DNA of 64,000 nt from Ceratopteris richardii. Lineage: Eukaryota; Streptophyta; Polypodiopsida; Polypodiales; Pteridaceae. Below, piece by piece: positions 57,001-64,000 of this stretch. Every line of letters begins with the position of its first letter. Within the stretch, counting starts at the first letter, position 1. Location: positions 185,541,380 through 185,605,379 of the forward strand of contig CM035420.1 in the NCBI GenBank assembly GCA_020310875.1, read 5' to 3'. The notes below the pieces were generated by a model. It was not told the DNA's origin. It saw nothing but the letters and a program-made list of their open reading frames with translations, and ran no database searches. The position numbers and the translations under genes were made by a program.

Positions 57001-57040
57001 GGAACTACACTTTCAAGGACTAATGGAGAGGCTAGAATAA
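54032..57040 (+). CDS. gag: Gypsy C Gag (1,002 codons)
   Basis: A very long Gag. M-N-L-R-S-G-R-H near the start; N-terminal domain to about residue 300; central retrotransposon-Gag domain about 340-520 (K-S-M-K-N-Y-F-D-G-T-G-D-P-Y-D and F-K-Q-T-P-Q-E-T-V-R-L). The first knuckle pair is at about residues 560-605 (C-Y-T-C-G-G-N-H...C, then a weaker Y-C-T-I...N-H...D-Y). A Q/P/Y-rich spacer (about 605-665) and a Ser/Tyr-rich stretch follow, then a second pair at about 755-803 (C-F-R-C-Q-G-D-H...C and C-A-D-C-G-K-E-H...C), a basic coiled-coil-like helix (about 865-905) and a helical tail. Pol follows in the same frame directly. Typical plant gypsy Gags are much shorter. Confidence 0.9.
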   Translation: MQGRKLMNLRSGRHIGKSDRRSLRSSEASVRTTARSWAQQLNSNYPYESSDTSESEMAFSTDRPEGGSHVAYLEKPEGPYRTQLEFLRTNRLGARIYEDGLQRQVVQLHNPDQPIGLERPVVKFERDAYIDKKGTMYVLSTQPNDTNEFGTIQLETEAKFQGKEPLEEPRTPRGKSVLTRVLIPEWIPQDNRSTELFVNKETDEAFWRYRKEHPGEIGIITIYEFKDPDTPGKVVYLDETSERVFVVPDRAKNTYTWRGELVFPPSRTNMNTSQQGAGTSSAHGNQREGNKERPEVSFNHPIGRDRTTTNTNRADRQRDHGIPGGRDDFPLPRPREHARVLRPTQLVKSMKNYFDGTGDPYDHVAEFKQVLRAEQVEDMFTQYNAFGLTLKNTALTWFQPLQQRQFRDIHHFLESFITEFSKSGIRHDTSSLIHSFKQTPQETVRLAGRRFRQYVERCPMQELPSQAKQVSLFLDGLLSAKLCSYVYLKEPRTLEECVRICIDIEDNLGDELELSKVYKDSDCSSLASTKLSNSIEDLAEKVAQKLGVSSKQVPKLPTNVRCYTCGGNHLANVCPNAPQPQANPSGQYCTIERRYTNHTAQDYPYNKQTVRQNHPQTYQQPGRYQGQYNAQPYYYRPPQNYPYQAQQRPQPVLAQQPPPPANVISVKYAAAEENLSRALVPSSPLITESDPNSNNFDSTHVTSPPAYYTESPEHVETYHYDSPPMEPSWEPDYANVMYANPNPRPQLRQQRPQGPRGPCFRCQGDHFIKDCPHPPIATQSQYYSIQGFCADCGKEHVIKDCPKNPVNTSNVTPINVIGIVNTADGSNPTYVPIQAITRAQALLQNQQLNHEKVAGTSEVAESSSKKTKSWKDSRERIKRKWSKKISELEGSLRESRAKIQEFTSQELNQEIPAQKSGSVLAEPIPEDLDMMFRAYQARIKEGPQVTEMSKNYPRADLETERTKLCMKMVELAQALLEASRYLNWNNMAKPELHFQGLMERLE

Positions 57041-60000
57041 TTGATTGATAGCAAAGAGAAAAAGGATCAGCATAGGAACCCTATTGTCCCAGAGACACAG
57101 GAAAGGAATGCACCATCCCTGTCTCAAGTACCCAATACAGAAAGTCAAGACAATTTGTCTTCCATACATAGGTACTCACATGAATTTTTGAGAGAAATAC
57201 AAGAAGAGAAATGGAGAAAGGAACAAGGAACCCATCCTCCTATTCAAGAAATAGACGACTTGCAGGAACAATTTCCCCAAGACATCCCCTCTATATATGA
57301 TGATGTAGAGGTGGAACAACTGAGTGAACCCACAGGATTTGAATCTAATTCTTTACAAGAATTACCTCAGTTCACAGGATCTTGGGAAGCTAAGTCTATT
57401 AGTATGAGAGCACCCACAATAATAGTGAGGAATGAAGAATCAGTGATCCTTAGGAACACGGAAGTGATCAAGAATACCAAAGTACAGTGTAATCTCACTC
57501 TAGAGGAGTTATTGAAGGTAAAACCAGAATTGTGGAAACATGTAGCAAATCAAGTCCCCGAGCTTGCTACTACTCCCTCACAAATAGGATCACAAAATAA
57601 GGTACCAGAAATACCCGTAGAAAAGATTGGAGATGTAAGCGAAGGAGAGGAAGGTAACACTTATCTTCCGATAACCCATCAGGGCTACACCACGAGAGCC
57701 ATCTTAGATTCAGGAGCCGGAGTAGCCATTGCTACCACCGCTTTGTGGAAACGTTGGGGTAAGCCAGCACTCAGACCCACCAGGATGAAGCTACAAATGG
57801 CAGATGGACACATAGAAAAACCATTAGGCTTACTAGAAGGAATATCTCTCACCACTTGTGGTGTAGAATTTGAGCATACTTTCGCCATTTGTGACTTTGC
57901 GAAAAATCGTGCTTATGAGATGATATTGGGACGACCATTCATGCGTCAGTTGCAAATTGTACAGGATTGGGGAACTAATTCTTTGTACTTGCAACATTTA
58001 GGAGTGACTACTAAAGTCAATCTTAAAGACTATTCACACAGAGATGTACCCCCAATACAATGGAATACCATCCATAAGACACCAGTAGAGACGGAATCCG
58101 TGCACTCATTAGAATCACATCCTTCTTGGTTGCATGAGGATACCCATTTATGGATGTGTAAAGTAGCTAAACAAGAGGAAGAAAGATTAGAAGCCAGGAC
58201 CTTAGGTGCAGAACAACATCCACGAACCCTTCAAGATCCAGCATATGCACCTGTAGTATTCCCAGACGAAGAGTTTGAACCCCATGGTTGGGCAGAAATA
58301 CTAGCAACCATGGATGTAGCCATCAATGAAGAACAATGGACACCCCACTGTGACGAGGATGGCTATGACATTTCAGTTTTCACGATAGAGCCAATCATGT
58401 GCGATGCAGTTTTAGAAGAATGTGAAGCTAGCACTGATGCATTTGAGGATGCAAGCGATGTTGATTTAGAATCAATTATTATGGACTCTCCATTCGCATC
58501 AGAGGAAGAATATTTCTACGAGGTAGAGACTCACACTCAGAGACACGAGGAAATTACAAATGAGGTGAGGTTAGCCACGGAAGTGACTACCAAGAGTGAA
58601 GGCAAGAAAAGAAAGAAGAAAGAAACCATGTCAGAAAAAGAAGAATCTTTATTTGAAGTACCCGAGAATTTCAAGAAATATGAAATTGAAGATAGAAGAA
58701 TCATGGTACGAATGCCCAATAGAAAGGCGAATGACGGACAAGTATATGATAACCGAGAGAAAACCAAGAAAGTAATAGTTGCTATCGAAGGAGAAGAAGA
58801 AAAATGCACATATATAGGGCATGATTTGACGACTGAAGAAGAAGAAGAGTTAATTGCCCTATTGCGCGAATATCGAGATGTTTTTGCTTGGAGTTACAAA
58901 GATTTGAAAGGAGTGGATCCAGATATATGTTCTCATAGAATCCCTATGACTCCAGATGCAAAACCGACAAAACAGAAACCTTACACGTACAATGATAACT
59001 ACGCTGCGAAGATTAAAGAGGAGATAGATCGCTTGATAGAAGCAGGATTCCTTTACAAAATTGAGCATACCGAATGGGTATCCCCCATTGTGGTAGTACC
59101 CAAGAAGAATGGAAAATTGCGTGTGTGTATTAACCTTAAAAAAGTTAATGCTGCCACGATTAGAGACAGTTATCCTCTTCCTATCACGGAACATCTATTG
59201 GAAAGAGTTGCGGGCAAGGAAGTTTACAGCTTTCTTGATGGTTTTTCAGGCTATAATCAAGTAGCCATTGCTCCTGAAGACCAACACAAGACGGCTTTTG
59301 CCACTGAATGGGGCATATTTGCATTTCGTGTGATGCCATTTGGCTTAACAAATGCACCTGCCACTTTCCAGCGACTCATGTGTCATGTTTTTAAGGAATT
59401 CTTACGCAAGAGCTTGGAAGTTTACGTCGATGACTTATGTGCTCATTCAAATGTAAGACAGACACATATTCCAGAGTTAAGACAAATATTTGACAAATGT
59501 CGAGAATATCAGGTTTGTTTGAACCCAGAAAAATGCGTTTTCATGGTCAGACAAGGCAAAATTCTAGGACACATTGTGTCAAAAAATGGAATCTCTACGG
59601 ACGAGGAAAAGGTGAAGGTAATTGCGGACCTACCCAGACCAACTAATGTGAAAGAGGTACAGGCATTTATGGGCCATTGCGGTTATTATAGGAGATTCAT
59701 ACACATGTATGCAATCATAGCCAAGCCTTTGTACTCTCTTTTAACCAATTTTGAGTGGACAGATGAATGTGAAAATTCATTCAATGAACTTAAACGACGT
59801 TTGTGCTCAGCACCTATATTGACTACCCCAGATTGGAGTAAGCCATTCCATGTACATGTGGATGCATCCAATTACGCCATAGGATGTGTGTTAGCACAAC
59901 CCACGAATGAAGGTAACATAGATCTCCCCATAGCTTACGCTAGCAGACAATTGAACGCAGCAGAAAGAAATTACACCACGACGGAACGAGAAGGATTAGG

Positions 60001-61831
60001 GATGATCTACGCAGTAAAGAAGTTTAGGCACTACTTGTTGGCCAACAAGTTCAAGTTCTTTACAGATCATCAAGCCCTATTATACTTAGTCAACAAACCA
60101 TGTAACACAAGACGACTGATACGTTGGTTTCTATTACTCATGGAGTATGATTTTGAAGTAGTAGTCAGGAAAGGAAAGACACATCTTAGAGCTGACCACC
60201 TTTCAAGATTAACCTCAGGAGAAGCTCCTCAAGGAGTAGCGGATGATCTACCAGATGCATACTTGTTTAACCTTGAGATAGCACCAGAATGGGCTAAGCC
60301 TATAGTCCCTATTCTGACATACGGACCCAAGAATCCTAGGATAGAGATCAAAGAAGGAGAGATTGCCAAGTCTCAGAGGTACCAAATAATGGCAGGAAGC
60401 ATATATAAACAGAATAATCAAAAGATTCTTGCTTGTTGTGTAGATGAATCAGAACATGCGAATTGGTTGCAATTAGCACACATAGGTGCACTAAAGCAAC
60501 ATCATTCAAAACATCGAACACTACAGACTCTGCAAAGACTAGGAGTATATTGGCCTACGATGGAAGCAGATGTCTACAAGTTGTGTAAGGAATGCCATGT
60601 TTGCTGTGAGAGACCACCAGTAGAGCATGCTACATTATATCACGTGTCCCTCACACCAGACTGGAGTGAACCATTAGTGACATACCTGAGGACGCACACA
60701 TTCCCTCAAGGAATGACTTTAGCACGACAACGCAGTCTAGAGCAGGAAGCTCAAGATTATTCACTTATTGGCGATAACCTATACAAAAGAGGACGAGATG
60801 GATATCTAAGACAATGCGTTCATGAAAGCGATTGTCTGAGCATACTAGAGACTGCACACCAAGGTGTTGCAGGAGGTCCCTTTGGACCAGATAGGATAGT
60901 CAAAGCCATCCTCTTTTCAGGATTATGGTGGCCCACTCTTCACATGGATGCTCATACCTATGTAAAGAGATGTGATGTGTGCCAAAGAACTCAGTTTCCT
61001 ACTCGCAGAGATGAAATGCCATTGAAACCCATGATGGGCGGACGTGCATTTTCAAAGTGGGGTATAGACTTTGTAGGACCCATCAACCCCCCTGCAAAAG
61101 GTACACATGCGGAATACATTATTGTTGCCACAGATTATCTAACCAAATGGGTAGAGGCAAAAGCCACAAAAAAGAATGATGCTCACACGACTGCAAAATT
61201 CTTATTTGAAAATGTCTTTACAAGATATGGATTGCCTATAGAGTTAGTGAGCGATCGAGGCACTCACTTTCTAAACCAAGTCATTGAATATTTGTTACAG
61301 GATTTTATGGTGATTCACAAGAAATCTGCACCATATCATCCTCAGGCCAATGGTCAGGCTGAAAGCACTAACAAGATACTTTGTAACGTACTGACGAAAC
61401 TCGTGAACAACAAACGTTCAGATTGGGACAAACAGTTACACCACGCTGTTTGGGCATATCGAGTGGCCTACAAGACCGTACTCAATGCAACTCCCTTTCA
61501 GATGGTTTTTGGTCAGAATGCAGTGCTTCCTTTGGACTTCTTGATACCGACCCTTAAGGTTGCACAAGAACATCAGTGGACCGGCCATGAATTATCAGCG
61601 AGAATAATGGACTTGGAACGATTAGGAGAAACCAGACTGAAAGCAGCAGCAGGCATATATGCGGCAAAGAAACGACAGAAAGCATATTTTGATGCACATG
61701 TGAAAGATAAAGGCCTAAAAGAAGGAGATTTAGTTCTAGTATATATGCTAAAGCAGCACGCACGGAAGTTAGAAAAGCGAGGTTATGGACCTATGATCAT
61801 TAACAGACTCTCAACAAGTGGAGCAGTATAG
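57041..61831 (+). CDS. pol: Gypsy C Pol: protease, RT, RNase H, integrase
   Basis: 1,596 codons. Retropepsin with A-I-L-D-S-G-A-G (about 57,700) and M-I-L-G-R-P-F (about 57,922); a long acidic linker (about 58,080-58,900); RT with F-L-D-G-F-S-G-Y-N and Y-V-D-D-L (about 59,423); RNase H with H-V-D-A-S-N-Y-A and T-D-H-Q-A (about 59,850-60,080) and A-D-H-L-S-R-L. Two HHCC-type modules follow (about 60,475-60,610 and 60,850-60,990), then the integrase core with A-T-D-Y-L-T-K-W, S-D-R-G-T-H-F and the N-G-Q-A-E-S glutamate (about 61,125-61,365). All expected active-site residues are visible. There is no chromodomain and no second RNase H. It copies and inserts the element in live relatives. Confidence 0.93.
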   Translation: MIDSKEKKDQHRNPIVPETQERNAPSLSQVPNTESQDNLSSIHRYSHEFLREIQEEKWRKEQGTHPPIQEIDDLQEQFPQDIPSIYDDVEVEQLSEPTGFESNSLQELPQFTGSWEAKSISMRAPTIIVRNEESVILRNTEVIKNTKVQCNLTLEELLKVKPELWKHVANQVPELATTPSQIGSQNKVPEIPVEKIGDVSEGEEGNTYLPITHQGYTTRAILDSGAGVAIATTALWKRWGKPALRPTRMKLQMADGHIEKPLGLLEGISLTTCGVEFEHTFAICDFAKNRAYEMILGRPFMRQLQIVQDWGTNSLYLQHLGVTTKVNLKDYSHRDVPPIQWNTIHKTPVETESVHSLESHPSWLHEDTHLWMCKVAKQEEERLEARTLGAEQHPRTLQDPAYAPVVFPDEEFEPHGWAEILATMDVAINEEQWTPHCDEDGYDISVFTIEPIMCDAVLEECEASTDAFEDASDVDLESIIMDSPFASEEEYFYEVETHTQRHEEITNEVRLATEVTTKSEGKKRKKKETMSEKEESLFEVPENFKKYEIEDRRIMVRMPNRKANDGQVYDNREKTKKVIVAIEGEEEKCTYIGHDLTTEEEEELIALLREYRDVFAWSYKDLKGVDPDICSHRIPMTPDAKPTKQKPYTYNDNYAAKIKEEIDRLIEAGFLYKIEHTEWVSPIVVVPKKNGKLRVCINLKKVNAATIRDSYPLPITEHLLERVAGKEVYSFLDGFSGYNQVAIAPEDQHKTAFATEWGIFAFRVMPFGLTNAPATFQRLMCHVFKEFLRKSLEVYVDDLCAHSNVRQTHIPELRQIFDKCREYQVCLNPEKCVFMVRQGKILGHIVSKNGISTDEEKVKVIADLPRPTNVKEVQAFMGHCGYYRRFIHMYAIIAKPLYSLLTNFEWTDECENSFNELKRRLCSAPILTTPDWSKPFHVHVDASNYAIGCVLAQPTNEGNIDLPIAYASRQLNAAERNYTTTEREGLGMIYAVKKFRHYLLANKFKFFTDHQALLYLVNKPCNTRRLIRWFLLLMEYDFEVVVRKGKTHLRADHLSRLTSGEAPQGVADDLPDAYLFNLEIAPEWAKPIVPILTYGPKNPRIEIKEGEIAKSQRYQIMAGSIYKQNNQKILACCVDESEHANWLQLAHIGALKQHHSKHRTLQTLQRLGVYWPTMEADVYKLCKECHVCCERPPVEHATLYHVSLTPDWSEPLVTYLRTHTFPQGMTLARQRSLEQEAQDYSLIGDNLYKRGRDGYLRQCVHESDCLSILETAHQGVAGGPFGPDRIVKAILFSGLWWPTLHMDAHTYVKRCDVCQRTQFPTRRDEMPLKPMMGGRAFSKWGIDFVGPINPPAKGTHAEYIIVATDYLTKWVEAKATKKNDAHTTAKFLFENVFTRYGLPIELVSDRGTHFLNQVIEYLLQDFMVIHKKSAPYHPQANGQAESTNKILCNVLTKLVNNKRSDWDKQLHHAVWAYRVAYKTVLNATPFQMVFGQNAVLPLDFLIPTLKVAQEHQWTGHELSARIMDLERLGETRLKAAAGIYAAKKRQKAYFDAHVKDKGLKEGDLVLVYMLKQHARKLEKRGYGPMIINRLSTSGAV

Positions 61832-61915
61832 TTAGCCACCTTAGAAGGAGATATAATGCCTAATTCCATTAGTGGCTGTAGAGTCAAGCTATATTAGGAA
61901 CCTCTTACTGAGGAT

Positions 61916-63502
61916 ATGCTTAGACGACTCACGTTGGCAAAGAAGCGTAAGGAGGAAGAAAATAGAATACGAGCGGAAGCTCAGACAGAAGCAATAGAAC
62001 GCATTAAGCGCATGAAGTTAAGAAGACAAGGACTAGGGAGAGAACATTATAACCATCTGGAAACTACAGCCAGATATCCCATGGCCATGTGTCAAGTAAA
62101 GTCAACCACTCATCCTAGTATAGTGGACAGGAGACCATTCATTACAGTTAGGCTAGAGCACGGCAACCCTTGCCAAGAACTCAGGGCTTTAATTGACTCA
62201 GGTGCTGCAACTAGTGCGATTAGATGGTCCCACTATAAGGATTCAGGAATAGAAATGCGGCCAATTGAGGCATACCTCATCGGCCTAGGAGGCATGGAAA
62301 CCCCTTGCATGGGTGAGGTGGACCTTCCTATCCTCATTAAGGATGTGACCATGACAGCGAAGCTACTAGTGTGCCATGATGACGACCTGATAGAACCCCT
62401 AATCCTTGGCCAAGACTGGCTATACGATCACTCAGTGGACTTAAATCTTAGACAAGGCTCCTTACAGATTGGAACCTTAGAACAGAAGCGAGTGATACCG
62501 CTTGACTTCCCTAATTGCATTCCGATTGAGGTTTGTAACCCTAGACCCTATGAAATCCATGCGACGGAAGACCGGAAGATCTTTAATCAGCTCAGTCACG
62601 TTACGTCTACACCAACCCACTCGGGCTTGGCTATGGACAGTTGTCAATCAGAAGGACGACAGGAGATCTTCCCTGGGACTTCCTGCAAACTAGAAGGGGC
62701 AGCTTCCCAACCGCTAGGGCAGATGGACACAATCAGCGGTCAGGTGGGTTGCATCAGCGGCCAAATGAGCACGACACCCTACGGTGCTCATCCTTCCAAA
62801 CTTGTTGCGGACTGGCCTAGATTAAAGTTAAAGAACGAATCACTTCATAATGGGCAGGTCACGCAAGTGTTGGATCTCCCTTCTTTTCCAAAGCAGAGCG
62901 TCCATCCGACCTCTCAACCTCAACCACAACAGAGTCAACCACGACGAAGAAACCCAGACCGATGGCAGTATCAGAAGACACCACAAGGAAAGCAGTCTAG
63001 GCCACCCAAAGGAAGCGGCACCAGACAAATATGGGTGCCAAAGGGACAAAAAGCACCGGAGAACTCCAACCAAGCAGAGATCGACAAGCAAAAGGCAGGG
63101 CAAAAACAGAATCAGTATCCACCATCCCCTCGACCTTCTTCTACAGGTCCGAGCATTCGACAAATTTGGATCGCCAAGAAATACCTTACCCATAGACCCA
63201 CACCCACGCAGATTTGGGTACCCAAACCATGTATCATAGCGCAACCCTTAAACCATGTAATATATACCCCTCACAAATCTTTCCATCCCTCAATACCACC
63301 ACACCCGATACTACCTTTTGCCCCTCAGCAGAAACCCACCACCCACTCAAAGACTCTTAGGAAATGGATACCGAAGCGTGTCCAACCGTCTTCCCCTAAC
63401 CCACTGTCTAACTACCCCCCGACTAACATACAGCCTTGTAATAAATCACTAACCTTTAAACCTTGTATAAATTCACCCACCATCAGCACACATCACTCAT
63501 AA
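61916..63502 (+). CDS. Gypsy C downstream ORF with second retropepsin-like domain
   Basis: 528 codons, starting close behind pol. Residues 1-40 are a Lys/Glu/Arg-rich helix. About 75-195 looks like a retropepsin: F-I-T-V-R-L-E-H-G (strand), A-L-I-D-S-G-A-A-T-S (active-site loop, about 62,185-62,215), G-L-G-G (flap-like), and P-L-I-L-G-Q-D-W-L (the hydrophobic-ILG motif, about 62,396-62,422). The rest is Gln/Pro/Ser-rich and probably disordered, with four Trp motifs of the type R-Q-I-W-V-P-K between about residues 360 and 490. Gypsy elements normally have one protease, before RT, and C has that too. The role of the second is unknown; it may be a pol C-terminal extension. Confidence 0.75.
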   Translation: MLRRLTLAKKRKEEENRIRAEAQTEAIERIKRMKLRRQGLGREHYNHLETTARYPMAMCQVKSTTHPSIVDRRPFITVRLEHGNPCQELRALIDSGAATSAIRWSHYKDSGIEMRPIEAYLIGLGGMETPCMGEVDLPILIKDVTMTAKLLVCHDDDLIEPLILGQDWLYDHSVDLNLRQGSLQIGTLEQKRVIPLDFPNCIPIEVCNPRPYEIHATEDRKIFNQLSHVTSTPTHSGLAMDSCQSEGRQEIFPGTSCKLEGAASQPLGQMDTISGQVGCISGQMSTTPYGAHPSKLVADWPRLKLKNESLHNGQVTQVLDLPSFPKQSVHPTSQPQPQQSQPRRRNPDRWQYQKTPQGKQSRPPKGSGTRQIWVPKGQKAPENSNQAEIDKQKAGQKQNQYPPSPRPSSTGPSIRQIWIAKKYLTHRPTPTQIWVPKPCIIAQPLNHVIYTPHKSFHPSIPPHPILPFAPQQKPTTHSKTLRKWIPKRVQPSSPNPLSNYPPTNIQPCNKSLTFKPCINSPTISTHHS

Positions 63503-63732
63503 TCTCATCTCATCAAGAAATGTATGCATAATCTGAAACGTGTAGGTGTCTAGAGACCTGCACTAGTGCTGCAAGAAGCATTGCATCCATCACATCACAG
63601 CACTTGGCTACACGGGTTACGCATCAGTTATGGAAAGGGATTGCGGTCTCACTTTAATGGGATCATAATTAATTTCCATGCTAATGTGTTAATCTTTTGT
63701 AGCAGATCTTTCTCATTAGCGTATCCGTCATC
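63503..63732 (+). other. Gap between the two downstream ORFs of C
   Basis: About 230 bp. A pyrimidine-rich ttttgtag (about 63,695-63,702) just before the next ORF resembles a splice acceptor, so the next ORF could be reached by splicing. That is inference. Confidence 0.35.
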
Positions 63733-64000
63733 ATGCAAACCGACGAAGGACCATCAGAAGCAGGTCCCAGTGTAGCTATAGCGCCCCTCAATGTTTTACG
63801 AGCAGAATCCCACCCGACTGCTCCACCGCCAGAATTCCAAGGATTTCCATGGCCCATGCCAATCGATAACCCACCTATGGGCTACACAGAAAAGATACAC
63901 CGTAACTCCCATTGGTTTCAGGGACTTGCAGGACCCTTAGCGGACGCGGATTTTATATTTGAATCTAATTTGACGTTTGATGACAGCACTTGGGGAAAAT
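63733..64000 (+). CDS. Partial downstream ORF of gypsy C, cut by window end
   Basis: An ATG at 63,733 opens a frame to the last base (89 codons seen). It starts M-Q-T-D-E-G-P-S-E-A-G and is Pro/Ala-rich, then F-P-W-P-M-P-I-D and W-F-Q-G-L-A-G-P-L. No known motif, signal peptide or membrane segment in the visible part. It does not resemble the accessory ORFs of E or D. By position it corresponds to the third ORF of Athila-like elements. Confidence 0.55.
   Translation, partial: MQTDEGPSEAGPSVAIAPLNVLRAESHPTAPPPEFQGFPWPMPIDNPPMGYTEKIHRNSHWFQGLAGPLADADFIFESNLTFDDSTWGK

Larger units (their letters stand above)
51327..64000 (+). mobile_element. Gypsy element C, large and mostly whole, runs off the window
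   Basis: At least 12.7 kb: 5' LTR, tRNA-Asp primer site, a ~2-kb leader with a long CATCGCGA array, a 1,002-codon Gag, a 1,596-codon pol (protease, RT, RNase H, integrase), a further 528-codon ORF with a second retropepsin-like domain, and the start of another ORF. The 3' LTR is beyond 64,000, so age cannot be estimated. Absence of a second RNase H and of a chromodomain, and the tRNA-Asp primer site, place it with non-chromovirus gypsy elements nearest Athila in layout; this is tentative. Coding looks nearly whole, with about two or three breaks. Confidence 0.92.

Overview
The window looks like repeat-filled chromosomal DNA of a land plant with a large genome. Evidence for a plant: a plant-type UDP-glycosyltransferase exon, an L1-clade LINE whose ORF1 has the plant DUF4283-like layout, copia elements with initiator-Met tRNA primer sites, and gypsy elements with tRNA-Asp-type primer sites. 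A fern or another early-diverging vascular plant is my guess from the overall style; nothing in the sequence fixes the species. There is no bacterial gene organisation, no CRISPR and no functional tRNA or rRNA gene. The only convincing host gene is the UGT fragment at 8,760-9,407 (minus strand).

Layout. 1-4,760: a decayed plus-strand LINE (endonuclease, reverse transcriptase, C-terminal zinc knuckle), interrupted near 3.2-3.8 kb and followed by a CT microsatellite. 5.6-8.1 kb: a pol-less copia-type relic whose 3' LTR end has been amplified into four tandem copies. 8.76-9.41 kb: the UGT exon. 9,727-15,395: an L1-clade LINE with poly-A and a 15-bp target duplication, sitting about 320 bp upstream of the UGT start. 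15.6-16.5 kb: a copia fragment. 16.87-16.93 kb: a tRNA-derived SINE-like promoter. 18.0-28.2 kb: a decayed minus-strand gypsy relic (A) split by a nearly whole minus-strand copia element (H, 21,004-26,999) with 297-bp LTRs and a 5-bp target duplication. 28.19-31.76 kb: a minus-strand gypsy LTR with two unusual long ORFs (E). 31.77-38.7 kb and 38.7-45.9 kb: two plus-strand gypsy relics (B, D) joined head to tail. 46.5-51.3 kb: an old AT-rich minus-strand gypsy relic (F). 51,327 to the window end: a large, well preserved plus-strand gypsy element (C) whose 3' end lies outside.

The most interesting biology is in the B/C/D/E gypsy family. Its leaders hold tandem arrays of a near-palindromic CATCGCGA unit, lying between conserved AG|GT sites that look like splice junctions. 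Its Gag carries four zinc-knuckle-like motifs in two pairs separated by a Q/P/Y-rich spacer. Element C has two HHCC-type modules before the integrase core, and a second retropepsin-like domain (D-S-G plus I-L-G) downstream of integrase, followed by repeated Q-I-W-V-P-K-like motifs and a further ORF. E and D carry a different downstream ORF with a proline-rich half and a coiled-coil half. I did not recognise these downstream ORFs. All LTR elements are treated here as fossils.
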